Assembly (NCBI GenBank): GCA_030152225.1
Contig: JASLHL010000012.1
Location: forward strand, 1 to 21,498
Origin: Flavobacterium sp.
GTDB lineage: Bacteria > Bacteroidota > Bacteroidia > Flavobacteriales > Flavobacteriaceae
Length of the DNA stretch: 21,498 nt
Reading direction: 5' to 3'
This document shows positions 14,048 through 21,498 of this stretch, in pieces. The translations under genes and the position numbers were made by a program. The notes beneath the pieces were generated by a model. That model had not been told where the DNA came from, made no database searches, and saw only the letters and a list, made by a program, of their open reading frames with translations. Each line of letters begins with the position of its first letter. The first letter of the stretch is position 1.

Positions 14048-14563
14048 ATGAAATACGTTGTAATAACACTTGGATTAGCAGCTTTGTTAACGGTTAGTTG
14101 CGGAAAAAAACAAGAACCTAAAAACGAAGCAGAAGTACTGACTACTACGGCCGAAAAAGAATATGAAACCTTTGGACAAGCGTTGGATATCAAGCAAACA
14201 GTTTTGTCTAAAGAGGCTATGGGGAAAGAATTCGACCAACTGAAAGAAGGGGATACGCTACATGTTACATTTACTTCTACCATTAAGGAAGTATGCCAAA
14301 AGAAAGGCTGTTGGATGCAAGTAGATTTAGATGAAGAGAAGAGTAGTTTTGTTCGTTTTACAGATTATGGTTTTTTTGCGCCAATGAATGCAGGAGGACA
14401 TGAAGTTGTGATGCAAGGAAAAGCATTTGTTTCTGTTGTTTCTATTGATGAGTTGAAGCACTATGCGAAAGATGCAGGTAAGAGCGAAGAAGAAATAGCT
14501 GCTATTACGGAGCCTAAAGTAACCTATGCCTTTGAAGCAGATGGTATTGCAATTGCCAAATAA
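14048..14563 (+). CDS. DUF4920-domain lipoprotein
   Basis: The protein has 171 residues. The signal sequence ends in a lipobox with Cys18 (LTVSC), so it is a predicted membrane lipoprotein. Residues about 40-171 match the DUF4920 family of Bacteroidota: FGQAL, CQKKGCWM (Cys83, Cys88), FTDYGFFAP, GHEVVMQGKAF, HYAKDAGKSEEEI and a final FEADGIAI. The CxxxxCWM motif suggests a metal site or redox role, but no function has been established for the family that I know of. It leads a three-gene operon with a cytochrome-like lipoprotein and mnmD. Confidence 0.88.
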   Translation: MKYVVITLGLAALLTVSCGKKQEPKNEAEVLTTTAEKEYETFGQALDIKQTVLSKEAMGKEFDQLKEGDTLHVTFTSTIKEVCQKKGCWMQVDLDEEKSSFVRFTDYGFFAPMNAGGHEVVMQGKAFVSVVSIDELKHYAKDAGKSEEEIAAITEPKVTYAFEADGIAIAK

Positions 14564-14570
14564 AACAAGA

Positions 14571-15041
14571 ATGATTCGATTCGCGATAGTCTTGTTGGTT
14601 TTGTGTGGATGCATAAGTTGTCAACAAGTAAAAAAAGAAGCAAGTACAAGAGATCAGTCTGATCAAACGCCAAAGTCAGCACAGCAAGATAGCGCTACAT
14701 TTGAACTATATGAATTGTCCGAAATGGCTGTTTTAATGGAACAAATGTATGTGGATAATCAGCGTATTCGAGATCGAATTATGGAAGGGATTCCCCTAAC
14801 GGATAGCATGCCAAGTTTGCATCAGCGTCTATTTACCGCAGTGATGACGGATCCTACGGATCGAGATTTATTTTTTGAAACACAAGCGCGTGCTTTTATT
14901 CAAGTAGAAGAAGCTTTTTATGAAGACCCCAATCAGCAAACCAAAGCGAAGTTTAATGCTATTGTGGAGGCTTGTTTAAGTTGTCATCAAAAAAAATGCG
15001 GTGGTCCTATACCGCGAATTAAAAAACTATTGATCCCTTAA
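14571..15041 (+). CDS. Monohaem cytochrome c-like lipoprotein
   Basis: The protein has 156 residues from the ATG at 14571. That start is chosen over an in-frame ATG at 14526 because it begins a proper signal sequence (MIRFAIVLLVL) and avoids overlap with the gene before. Lipidation is likely at Cys14 or Cys17. Residues 135-139 are CLSCH, the covalent haem-c motif, followed by KKCGG and a short tail ending KKLLIP. The helical middle part resembles four-helix cytochromes c in which CxxCH lies near the C-terminus, with an upstream Met or His as possible second ligand. An electron-transfer role at the membrane is likely; the partner is unknown. It starts 7 bp after the DUF4920 gene. Confidence 0.78.
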   Translation: MIRFAIVLLVLCGCISCQQVKKEASTRDQSDQTPKSAQQDSATFELYELSEMAVLMEQMYVDNQRIRDRIMEGIPLTDSMPSLHQRLFTAVMTDPTDRDLFFETQARAFIQVEEAFYEDPNQQTKAKFNAIVEACLSCHQKKCGGPIPRIKKLLIP

Positions 15042-15046
15042 ACAGC

Positions 15047-15715
15047 ATGAAAAGAAAAGTTATAGTGACCTCAGATGGTTCTCATTCGCTAGAAATAGAA
15101 GAGTGGGGAGAAACCTATCACTCGATTCACGGTGCAATTCAAGAATCTAATCACGTCTATATTGAGCAAGGCTTGATGCGATTTATTGAGCAAGAAGAAT
15201 TGAAAATTTTAGAATTTGGCCTAGGTACAGGATTGAATGCCTTTTTGACCATGGCTCAACTCGTACCGAAACAAAAACAAGTAATGTATCATGCGATTGA
15301 AGCCTTTCCGCTAACACAAGAAGAATATGGCTTATTGACGTTTCCCTCTCTTTTACCCGAATTTGAAGAAGGAGTAGAACTATTTACGGCTTTACACACT
15401 ACAGTTTGGAATGAAGAAGTTTCCTTGCATCCACAGGTCAAAGTGCAAAAGATCAAGGAAACATTTGAAGAAGTAACAGTCAAAAACAATTACTTTGATT
15501 TGGTGTATTTTGATGTATTTGGATATCAGTATCAGCCACATTTATGGTCGGAAGCAATCTTTCAAAAAGCCTATGATAGTTTAAAAAAAGGAGGTATGTT
15601 GGTAACTTATGCGTGTCGTAACCCAATTAAAAGAAACATGAAAGCCGCCGGGTTTACGCTCGAAATCGTAGCAGGCCCACCTGGAAAAAGAGAAATGACA
15701 CTAGCCCATAAGTAG
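15047..15715 (+). CDS. mnmD: tRNA (5-methylaminomethyl-2-thiouridine)(34) methyltransferase MnmD
   Basis: The protein has 222 residues, a usual length for the stand-alone form of the MnmC N-terminal domain. It methylates aminomethyl-uridine at the wobble position of tRNAs, using S-adenosylmethionine, in the last step of mnm5s2U formation. Key segments are YHSIHGAIQESNHVYI (24-39), the SAM-binding loop LEFGLGTGLNAFL (55-67), DLVYFDVFGYQYQPHLWS (about 148-165) with the conserved acidic and aromatic residues, GGMLVTYACR, and GPPGKREMTLA at the end. The FAD-oxidase half found in E. coli MnmC is absent, as is normal in Bacteroidota. The gene starts 5 bp after the cytochrome-like gene and is followed by a strong terminator. 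Confidence 0.93.
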   Translation: MKRKVIVTSDGSHSLEIEEWGETYHSIHGAIQESNHVYIEQGLMRFIEQEELKILEFGLGTGLNAFLTMAQLVPKQKQVMYHAIEAFPLTQEEYGLLTFPSLLPEFEEGVELFTALHTTVWNEEVSLHPQVKVQKIKETFEEVTVKNNYFDLVYFDVFGYQYQPHLWSEAIFQKAYDSLKKGGMLVTYACRNPIKRNMKAAGFTLEIVAGPPGKREMTLAHK

Positions 15716-15727
15716 TGATTAAATAAT

Positions 15728-15772
15728 AAAAAAAGCTCCCAAGAAGCAATATGCTTCTTGGGAGCTTTTTTT
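15728..15772 (+). terminator. Strong intrinsic terminator after mnmD
   Basis: Perfect 21-base arms (15728-15748 with 15752-15772) leave a three-base loop. The GC-rich core AGCTCCCAAGAAGC is followed by seven T residues. It is symmetrical enough to act on both strands. Confidence 0.93.
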
Positions 15773-16144
15773 ATTTCAATTAGTTGACAATCATAGGGTA
15801 GAGCTTTTTTGTCTTTTGTTTACTTTTTTTTAAAATAATTAAAATTATTATAATAGCATTGTTTTTAATTGAATTATGTTTTATTCGTTAATAAATGTTT
15901 TAAAATATATATTTATGTTATTTTTTGGTTAAAAATAAATATTAATTTAATTTATTTGTAAAAAAATATTGTTACACTGTTTTTTTAAATATTTTTTATA
16001 ATGGTTTTTTTATTTAATTTTAAGTGAAATTTAAGATGTATGTGTTTTAAATTAAGATATGTTTTAGTAATTATTTAGTGAACAGTTGTCAACTGTATCG
16101 CTAGACAATGAAAGGGGAATACAAACCATTAAAATTAAAAGTTT
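15773..16144 (+). promoter_or_regulatory. Very AT-rich leader/promoter region of the T9SS type B module
   Basis: The 372 bp are almost all A and T with long T-tracts and no gene. I see no clean TAnnTTTG box with a -33 partner. A perfect palindrome (16082-16096) is the only obvious site. The composition suggests bent or easily melted DNA upstream of the operon. Confidence 0.5.
16082..16096. promoter_or_regulatory. Perfect 15-bp palindrome, candidate operator
   Basis: ACAGTTG, T, CAACTGT: 7-bp arms around one base, ending 48 bp before the ATG at 16145. In a region otherwise made of A/T tracts, this ordered site stands out. No binder is known. Confidence 0.4.
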
Positions 16145-17458
16145 ATGAAGCAGCGTTATTTAAAATTCACTTTTTTACTGCTCGTCAGTGTACCTGGTTT
16201 ATCCTATGGGCAAGAGGAATCAGAAAAAATACAGCTAATCAATACTGGAGTATTGACTGTTCGTTCTGAAACGATTTTGTCAACGCAGTTTGATTTTGTG
16301 AATACCGAAAAAGGGGATGTAGTTAATGATGGTGATGCGATATTTTATAAAAACTTCATCAATGATGGAAATTATGGTTTAACCCCAACCAAGAAAACAT
16401 CTTCAACCTATTTTGTGTTGAATAAAGATACGCAAGCAAAACAAATTAAGGGGAGTGGACTGACGTCATTGTATCATGTGGAATTTGATAGTGAGTGGGA
16501 TGGAGTTGCTTTTGAGTTGCAAAATAATATGGATATCTATGGTTCCGCTCACTTTAAAAAAGGAATTATAAAAGTGGATGCTACTAAAAAGGATCAAGGA
16601 TTATCTACAGGGATGATGAGTTTTATGCCCAATGCCCAACATACCAATGTAAGCGATCAAAGTTTTGTAGATGGTGAAGTTGAAAAGATTGGTCGCGATT
16701 ATTTTGAATTTCCAATAGGGAAAGATACGTACCATCGTCCTGCTTTTATTGACGCCCCAGATGATAGTAAAGCGGTCATTTTGGCCCAATATCACCTTGA
16801 TGATACTGCTTTTTTTGAAGGACATACTAATACAGCTGGGGTGATTAAGGTCGTAAACAATAAAGAATACTGGAAACTAAACGGAAAAACGGGGAATGAG
16901 CATACCGTAATTTTAAGCCTAAGTTGGGATGAACGCACAACACCTGCTGAGTTGTTAATAGACCCAGAAGGCGAATTACACATTCTTCGTTGGGATGAAA
17001 AAACACAGCAATGGGAAGATGAAGGTGGTGTAGTAGATATGTCTACAAAACGGGTTACAACTCCCGCATCAATTAAAGACTTTGGGTATTTTACGCTAGG
17101 AACGGTTAAAAAGGACTGGATTCTGGACGGCGATGTGGTCATCTACAACTTAGTCACACCTGATGGAGATGGTAAAAACGATTATTTTATTATTGACAAT
17201 ATCCAAAAACATCCAAACAACCGCGTCGAAATTTACAATCGTTGGGGGGTAAAAGTATACGAAACAACAGGATATGATCCCCATGGAGATGGAAGTGTCA
17301 ATGTGTTTACAGGCTATTCTGGAGGTAAAATCACCGTAGATAAGAGCAAGAAACTACCAAGTGGAACCTACTACTATGTAGTGACTTATGAATATACAGA
17401 TCAACATGGCAGTCGCATGATTAAGAAAGCCGCTAATTTACATTTAGAGACCAATTAA
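16145..17458 (+). CDS. T9SS type B secreted protein with CHU_C (gliding-associated) C-terminal domain
   Basis: The protein has 437 residues. Residues 1-22 are a signal peptide (ending SYGQ). About 25-320 are beta-rich, with no catalytic motif that I can identify. Residues about 328-437 match the type B sorting signal: VTPDGDGKNDYF, VEIYNRWGVKVYE, a spacer, and LPSGTYYYVVTYEY. Proteins with this tail cross the outer membrane through the type IX system and need a cognate PorP/SprF partner. That partner gene begins 11 bp downstream, and the OmpA-family gene follows it, giving the classical type B trio. Because it has no long repeats it may be a surface base or anchor for a larger adhesin rather than the adhesin itself; that is inference. 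A palindrome and a very AT-rich leader precede it. Confidence 0.88.
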   Translation: MKQRYLKFTFLLLVSVPGLSYGQEESEKIQLINTGVLTVRSETILSTQFDFVNTEKGDVVNDGDAIFYKNFINDGNYGLTPTKKTSSTYFVLNKDTQAKQIKGSGLTSLYHVEFDSEWDGVAFELQNNMDIYGSAHFKKGIIKVDATKKDQGLSTGMMSFMPNAQHTNVSDQSFVDGEVEKIGRDYFEFPIGKDTYHRPAFIDAPDDSKAVILAQYHLDDTAFFEGHTNTAGVIKVVNNKEYWKLNGKTGNEHTVILSLSWDERTTPAELLIDPEGELHILRWDEKTQQWEDEGGVVDMSTKRVTTPASIKDFGYFTLGTVKKDWILDGDVVIYNLVTPDGDGKNDYFIIDNIQKHPNNRVEIYNRWGVKVYETTGYDPHGDGSVNVFTGYSGGKITVDKSKKLPSGTYYYVVTYEYTDQHGSRMIKKAANLHLETN

Positions 17459-17469
17459 ACCAGCATTAG

Positions 17470-18402
17470 ATGAGAGTAGGAAGTACAATAAAAACAATAG
17501 CTCTTGGGAGCATAGGTTTGTTTTGCACTGCACAAATGCAGGCACAACAAGACCCACAATATACCCAATATATGTATAATCATTCCAATATTAACCCCGC
17601 CTATGCCGGGAGTCGGGAGGGAATGAATATTTTTGGTCTATATCGAACCCAATGGGTAGGGTTAGAAGGAGCTCCTAAAACAGCAACTATAGCTGTTACT
17701 ACACCATTAGGTGAATCTGGACTGGGCTTAGGCGTTGGTTTTGTCAATGATCATCTCGGTGTGATGGATGACAACACACTGTCCGTCGATTTGTCTTATG
17801 CTATTGATCTAAATTATAGCTATAAGTTGGCATTTGGGCTGAAAGGGTCTGCCAATTTACTCGATGTTAATTACAGTAAGCTACAAATTTACAATCCAAC
17901 TGATCCTGTAGCAGAAGAGGATATTAAAAATGAATTTACCCCAAATATCGGAGCAGGATTGTTTTTGTATTCTGATAAAGCCTATGTTGGATTGTCAGTT
18001 CCTACTTTACTTACCCGTTCGCGTTACGATGATAATAACGTTCAAACACTAAGAGAAAAAATGCACGTCTATCTAACAGGAGGGTATGTGTTTGAGCTGA
18101 ACCGCGATATCAAGTTCAAACCAGCAACCATGATAAAGATGGAACAGGGGTCGCCCTTGCAAATTGACCTATCTGCCAATTTTATGTTTGTCGATAAATT
18201 TACCGCAGGAGTCGCCTATCGATGGGATGCTGCTATAAGTGGGATGGTCGGTTTTCAAGTATCAGAAAATATCCTAGTAGGATATAGCTATGATGCAGAA
18301 ACGTCCAAATTAGCACGCTATAACTCAGGCTCTCATGAAGTTTTCCTTCGATTCACTTTGTTTAACGGCTTCAAACGTGTGGCTGCACCTAGATTCTTCT
18401 AA
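17470..18402 (+). CDS. PorP/SprF-family type IX secretion membrane protein
   Basis: The protein has 310 residues, the usual size. The signal peptide 1-25 ends MQAQ. The mature start QDPQYTQYMYN, then NPAYAGSREG and YRTQWVGLEGAPKT are the hallmark of PorP/SprF. The rest is a run of amphipathic strands typical of a 14-stranded outer-membrane barrel, ending with Phe-Phe. SprF in Flavobacterium johnsoniae is required for export of the type B adhesin SprB; this protein should do the same for the CHU_C-tailed product encoded just upstream. The 11-bp gaps on both sides indicate a single transcript. Its last 49 codons are closely matched by the fragment at the window start. Confidence 0.95.
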   Translation: MRVGSTIKTIALGSIGLFCTAQMQAQQDPQYTQYMYNHSNINPAYAGSREGMNIFGLYRTQWVGLEGAPKTATIAVTTPLGESGLGLGVGFVNDHLGVMDDNTLSVDLSYAIDLNYSYKLAFGLKGSANLLDVNYSKLQIYNPTDPVAEEDIKNEFTPNIGAGLFLYSDKAYVGLSVPTLLTRSRYDDNNVQTLREKMHVYLTGGYVFELNRDIKFKPATMIKMEQGSPLQIDLSANFMFVDKFTAGVAYRWDAAISGMVGFQVSENILVGYSYDAETSKLARYNSGSHEVFLRFTLFNGFKRVAAPRFF

Positions 18403-18413
18403 AAGTAAGTAGT

Positions 18414-20375
18414 ATGATAAAACAAATAATACAAGCAGGAATCGCATGTCTCATCTTTAGTGTTGGAACAACGGGATATAGTCAAACAAAAAAGGAAAAA
18501 CAAGCCGATAAAAGTTTTGATCGCTTAGCCTATGTCGATGCAATTAAACTATATGAACGCATGGCAGAAAATGGATATGTCAATACCTCTATCCTACAAA
18601 ATTTAGCTGATGCGTATTACTTCAATGGAAAATTGGTTGAAGCCCATGGCTGGTATACTGAATTGTTTGAAGGGAATTATGAGGATAAAAATACGTCCGC
18701 CTTGCCTTCAGAATATTACTATCGTTATGCTCAATCACTTAAAGCTGTTCAAGATTATCCGAAATCACAGCAAATGATGGATCAATTTGCCGCATTAGAA
18801 CAACAAGATGCTCGAACGATTTTATACAACAAAAACCGAGACTATCTGACGCATATTGAAAATAGATCCAATCGCTACGATATTAAATTGTTGGATTTTA
18901 ATACGAGTTATTCGGATTATGGCGGAACATTACTAGGTAATCAGTTTGTATTTACTTCCGCCCGTGCAACAGATCATCAACGAGGAAATCAAATTCACGC
19001 TTGGACCAATGAAAGTTATACTAGCTTATATCGTTCAACAATTGGTCAAAATGGATTTGAACCCCCCGTATTATTCGCACCTGAAATTGATTCTGATGTC
19101 AATGATGCAACAGCTGTGTTTACCCAAGATGGCAAGACCATGTATTTTACACGAAATAATGCTAAACCTAGCGGGAAAAGCAAACAAAACAAGGATAAAA
19201 CATCTTTGCTAAAACTGTACAAGGCCTTGAAACAGCCAGATGGTACTTGGGGACAAGTAGAGGAATTACCATTCAATTCGGATAATTTTAATACCGCTCA
19301 TCCTGCTTTGACGCCCGATGATAACTGGTTGTATTTCTCTTCTGATCGCCAAGGCACAAATGGGCAATCTGACTTGTATCGCGTAGCCTTATATGAACAA
19401 GGAGGGTATGGAACTGTAGAAAACTTAGGAAAAGCAATCAATACGGAAGGAAGAGAAAGTTTTCCTTTTATCTCCACAGATTTTCAACTGTATTTTTCTT
19501 CAGACGGACATCCAGGATTGGGTGGGATGGACATCTTTGTAGCCAAACTTTATCCTAATGGAAGCTTTGGCCCTGTAGTAAATATGGGCACTCCAATCAA
19601 CAGTAGTTTGGATGACTTTGGATTTTATTTTGACGCTAAGCAAAACAAAGGGTTTGTCAGTTCGAATCGCGCAGGCGGAATAGGAACAGATGATATCTAT
19701 TTCTTAGCAGAAAAACCATGTAAACAAATCCTAGAAGGAATGGTATATGATAAAGATACCAATGAGGTGTTAGTAAATGCTTTAGTTGTTGTTTCTGATG
19801 CGTTATATCAAAAAACGGATACGCTATACACCGATAACAAAGGATATTATAACACTACTTCTTTAGCTTGTGGGTATAAGTATCGCATTAAAGCAGTAAA
19901 AGAATTATATAATACTGTAGAAGTCGTGTTTAATAGCAATCGTGAACCAGGAACCAAAACGGTGAATATCGGTCTAGAAAAAGCAGAAAAACCACTAGGC
20001 TTAAACGATGACTTATTTAAAAGACTCAATTTACAACCGATTTACTTTGATTTCGATCAATCGAAAATTCGTCGAGATGCTTCGATTGAACTTATGAAAG
20101 TAGTAGAGGTAATGAAAGAATACCCAACATTAAAAATTGATGTGCGCGCTCATACGGATAGTAGAGGAAATGACCAATATAACATCGTCTTATCTGATCG
20201 CCGTGTTAAAGCAACCATGCAATGGATGATTGAACAAGGTATTAACCCAAGTCGCTTGACAGGAAAAGGGTATGGTGAAACTCAATTGTTGAATAAGTGT
20301 AGTAATGGCGTACCATGTACGGCACAAGAACATCAAGAAAATAGACGTAGTGAATTTATTATCACAGAAATTTAA
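18414..20375 (+). CDS. OmpA-family envelope protein with TPR, PD40 propeller and peptidoglycan-binding domains (PorE-like), second copy
   Basis: The protein has 653 residues and is collinear with the 643-aa protein at 164-2095 along its whole length. The signal peptide is 1-24, TPR-like helices about 30-150, PD40 blades about 155-440 (LYFSSDRQG, LYFSSDGHPG), a carboxypeptidase-regulatory-like sandwich about 443-525, and an OmpA domain 540-653 with FDFD, AHTDSRGN and LSDRR, keeping the peptidoglycan-contact Asp and Arg. The OmpA halves of the two proteins are nearly identical, whereas the middle propeller parts differ more. It also has a few extra residues around 185-190 (ATDHQRGNQ). It likely ties the adjacent PorP/SprF complex to the cell wall. 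The next gene starts 34 bp later. Confidence 0.9.
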   Translation: MIKQIIQAGIACLIFSVGTTGYSQTKKEKQADKSFDRLAYVDAIKLYERMAENGYVNTSILQNLADAYYFNGKLVEAHGWYTELFEGNYEDKNTSALPSEYYYRYAQSLKAVQDYPKSQQMMDQFAALEQQDARTILYNKNRDYLTHIENRSNRYDIKLLDFNTSYSDYGGTLLGNQFVFTSARATDHQRGNQIHAWTNESYTSLYRSTIGQNGFEPPVLFAPEIDSDVNDATAVFTQDGKTMYFTRNNAKPSGKSKQNKDKTSLLKLYKALKQPDGTWGQVEELPFNSDNFNTAHPALTPDDNWLYFSSDRQGTNGQSDLYRVALYEQGGYGTVENLGKAINTEGRESFPFISTDFQLYFSSDGHPGLGGMDIFVAKLYPNGSFGPVVNMGTPINSSLDDFGFYFDAKQNKGFVSSNRAGGIGTDDIYFLAEKPCKQILEGMVYDKDTNEVLVNALVVVSDALYQKTDTLYTDNKGYYNTTSLACGYKYRIKAVKELYNTVEVVFNSNREPGTKTVNIGLEKAEKPLGLNDDLFKRLNLQPIYFDFDQSKIRRDASIELMKVVEVMKEYPTLKIDVRAHTDSRGNDQYNIVLSDRRVKATMQWMIEQGINPSRLTGKGYGETQLLNKCSNGVPCTAQEHQENRRSEFIITEI

Positions 20376-20409
20376 TACGCAGGAAAACATAATTTAAATA
20401 ACGAATCAC

Positions 20410-21498
20410 ATGAAAAAGAGATGGATTTTACTCGGTGCTTTTTGTACTGGGGCAATAAGTTACGCTCAAGTTGGAATAGGTACAGCTACCCCTAATCCCT
20501 CTTCTCAGCTTGAAATATCGTCTGATAAAAGAGGGGTTCTTATTCCCCAAGTACCTTTAAAGAATGTAGTAGACGCAAAAACAATAGAGAATGGAAATGT
20601 CGAAAGTTTGTTAGTATACAATACAACAACGAATGATGAATTACAACCAGGTTATTATTTTTGGAAAGGGGCTAGTTGGCATCGCTTGTTGACAAATTTG
20701 GATAGTAAAGAATGGAACTTACCAGGTAATAAAGAATTTGTTGTTGAAGATGGAGTATTGAAGTTGTATGATAAGGAGGACAATTTTATATTTATTGAAA
20801 TTGAGCATTTGAATATTATCACCACTTTAGTCAAAGACGCCTCAGGCAACGGACAATACACCTACAAAAACGAGGCAGGTACTGAAGTCGTGATTGACGT
20901 ACAGGCCGATGTGATCAACAATTTTGAGGACATCATCAATAAAACAGAAGTTCAAGAAATCCTAAATCAAGTCATCAATACGATAGGCGGAAACGTACAT
21001 TATGACGGCAATTCCTTCACCTATGTGGATGAGCATGGGGATACCATTACAATGGATATGTCAACGATCATCAAGGCCAATGAAACCATAACGACCTTAG
21101 TTGCAGATGCCGATGGCAACGGACAATACACCTACAAAAACGAGGCAGGTACTGAGGTAGTCATTGACGTACAGGCGGATGTGATCAACAACTTTGAGGA
21201 CATCATCAACAATACCGAAGTTCAAGAGATCTTAAATACGATCATCGTTAAAAACGGTGGAAACGTACACTTTGACGGTACCTCTTTTACCTATATTGAT
21301 GCAACAGGGGATACGCAGACCATTGACTTGGAAGCCCTTGTTAAGGCCAATGAAACGCTAACGACCTTAGTTGCTGATGCCGATGGCAACGGACAATACA
21401 CCTATAAAAACGAGGCAGGTACTGAGGTGGTGATTGACGTACAGGCGGATGTGATCAACAACTTTGAGGACATCATCAACAATACCGAAGTCCAAGAG
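20410..21498 (+). CDS. Large repeat-containing surface protein, N-terminal part (runs off the window)
   Basis: An open frame of 363 codons begins at 20410 and has no stop before the window ends. Residues 1-20 are a signal peptide (ending ISYAQ). The mature start VGIGTATPNPSSQLEIS, then KRGVLIPQVPL, is a well-known opening of large Bacteroidota surface proteins. Residues about 60-95 contain LVYNTTTN and GYYFWKGASWHRL. From residue 137 a 90-residue repeat begins, with ITTLV, NGQYTYKNEAG, EVVIDVQADVINNFEDIIN and TEVQEIL; two full copies and half of a third are seen. It is probably a long stalk-like adhesin exported by the T9SS. The missing C-terminus, where a CHU_C or other sorting signal would be, leaves the route unproven. 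It lies 34 bp after the OmpA-family gene, so it is in the same transcript or starts the next module. Confidence 0.85.
   Translation, partial: MKKRWILLGAFCTGAISYAQVGIGTATPNPSSQLEISSDKRGVLIPQVPLKNVVDAKTIENGNVESLLVYNTTTNDELQPGYYFWKGASWHRLLTNLDSKEWNLPGNKEFVVEDGVLKLYDKEDNFIFIEIEHLNIITTLVKDASGNGQYTYKNEAGTEVVIDVQADVINNFEDIINKTEVQEILNQVINTIGGNVHYDGNSFTYVDEHGDTITMDMSTIIKANETITTLVADADGNGQYTYKNEAGTEVVIDVQADVINNFEDIINNTEVQEILNTIIVKNGGNVHFDGTSFTYIDATGDTQTIDLEALVKANETLTTLVADADGNGQYTYKNEAGTEVVIDVQADVINNFEDIINNTEVQE
20818..21498 (+). repeat. 270-bp (90-codon) tandem repeat inside the surface protein
   Basis: Repeat units begin at 20818, 21088 and 21358; the last is cut by the window end. The period is exactly 270 bp. 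The first half of each unit is nearly identical at DNA level (for example GGCAACGGACAATACACCTA in all three), while the second half varies more. This pattern points to recent expansion or gene conversion. Confidence 0.93.

Noticed and set aside
14526..14570. Upstream ATG of the cytochrome-like gene
   Set aside because: It would add 15 polar residues before the signal sequence and overlap the DUF4920 gene; the ATG at 14571 gives a normal lipoprotein signal.
20818..21498. Possible transposon or duplication boundary at the 270-bp repeats
   Set aside because: The repeats keep reading frame inside one coding region, with no terminal inverted repeats or transposase.

Overview
The window reads as chromosomal DNA of a flavobacterium (Bacteroidota, family Flavobacteriaceae; a Myroides- or Flavobacterium-like genus is my best guess from protein style, not proven). 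The evidence is AT-rich DNA, A-rich start regions without clear Shine-Dalgarno sites, a TAnnTTTG-type promoter box, type IX secretion (T9SS) type B partners of the PorP/SprF kind, and a Bacteroidota-style curli locus.

Layout. (1) 1-2095, + strand: the tail of a PorP/SprF-family protein, then an OmpA-family envelope protein, closed by a strong bidirectional terminator. (2) 2225-7502: four LuxR/GerE-type regulators. Two are on the - strand (a 7TM-DISM receptor with a DNA-binding tail, and a PAS-HTH protein). Two are tandem paralogues on the + strand (signal peptide, TPRs, one membrane span, coiled coil, HTH). The 613-bp divergent gap between the pairs holds nested inverted repeats and a possible 37-aa membrane peptide. 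(3) 13603 down to 7567, - strand: a curli (functional amyloid) operon. Its order is a very long curlin of 34 eleven-residue units, a small curlin-like nucleator, a CsgH-like/CsgE fusion, CsgF, CsgG with an extra C-terminal beta-barrel, a lipoprotein with a beta-propeller, and a 35-aa single-span peptide. A hairpin with a U-run sits just after the major curlin gene and probably lowers expression of the machinery relative to the fibre subunit. (4) 14048-15715, + strand: DUF4920 lipoprotein, monohaem cytochrome-like lipoprotein and the tRNA methyltransferase MnmD, ending in a near-perfect terminator. (5) 16145-21498, + strand: a second T9SS type B module consisting of a CHU_C-tailed secreted protein, PorP/SprF and an OmpA-family protein paralogous to the first one. 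It is followed by the start of a large repeat adhesin (90-aa, 270-bp repeats) that runs off the window.

How it fits together. The window holds two surface-fibre or adhesin programmes side by side. One is curli, exported through the CsgG pore. The other is T9SS type B adhesins handled by PorP/SprF and OmpA-like partners. The membrane-anchored LuxR proteins between them are natural candidates to sense periplasmic or surface state and control one or both. That link is inference from position only. The most distinctive points are the domain fusions in the curli machinery (CsgH-CsgE and CsgG-barrel), the very long curlin, the paired TPR-TM-LuxR regulators, palindromes at an operator-like position upstream of the curlin gene, and the modular repetition of the adhesin/PorP/OmpA cassette at both ends.
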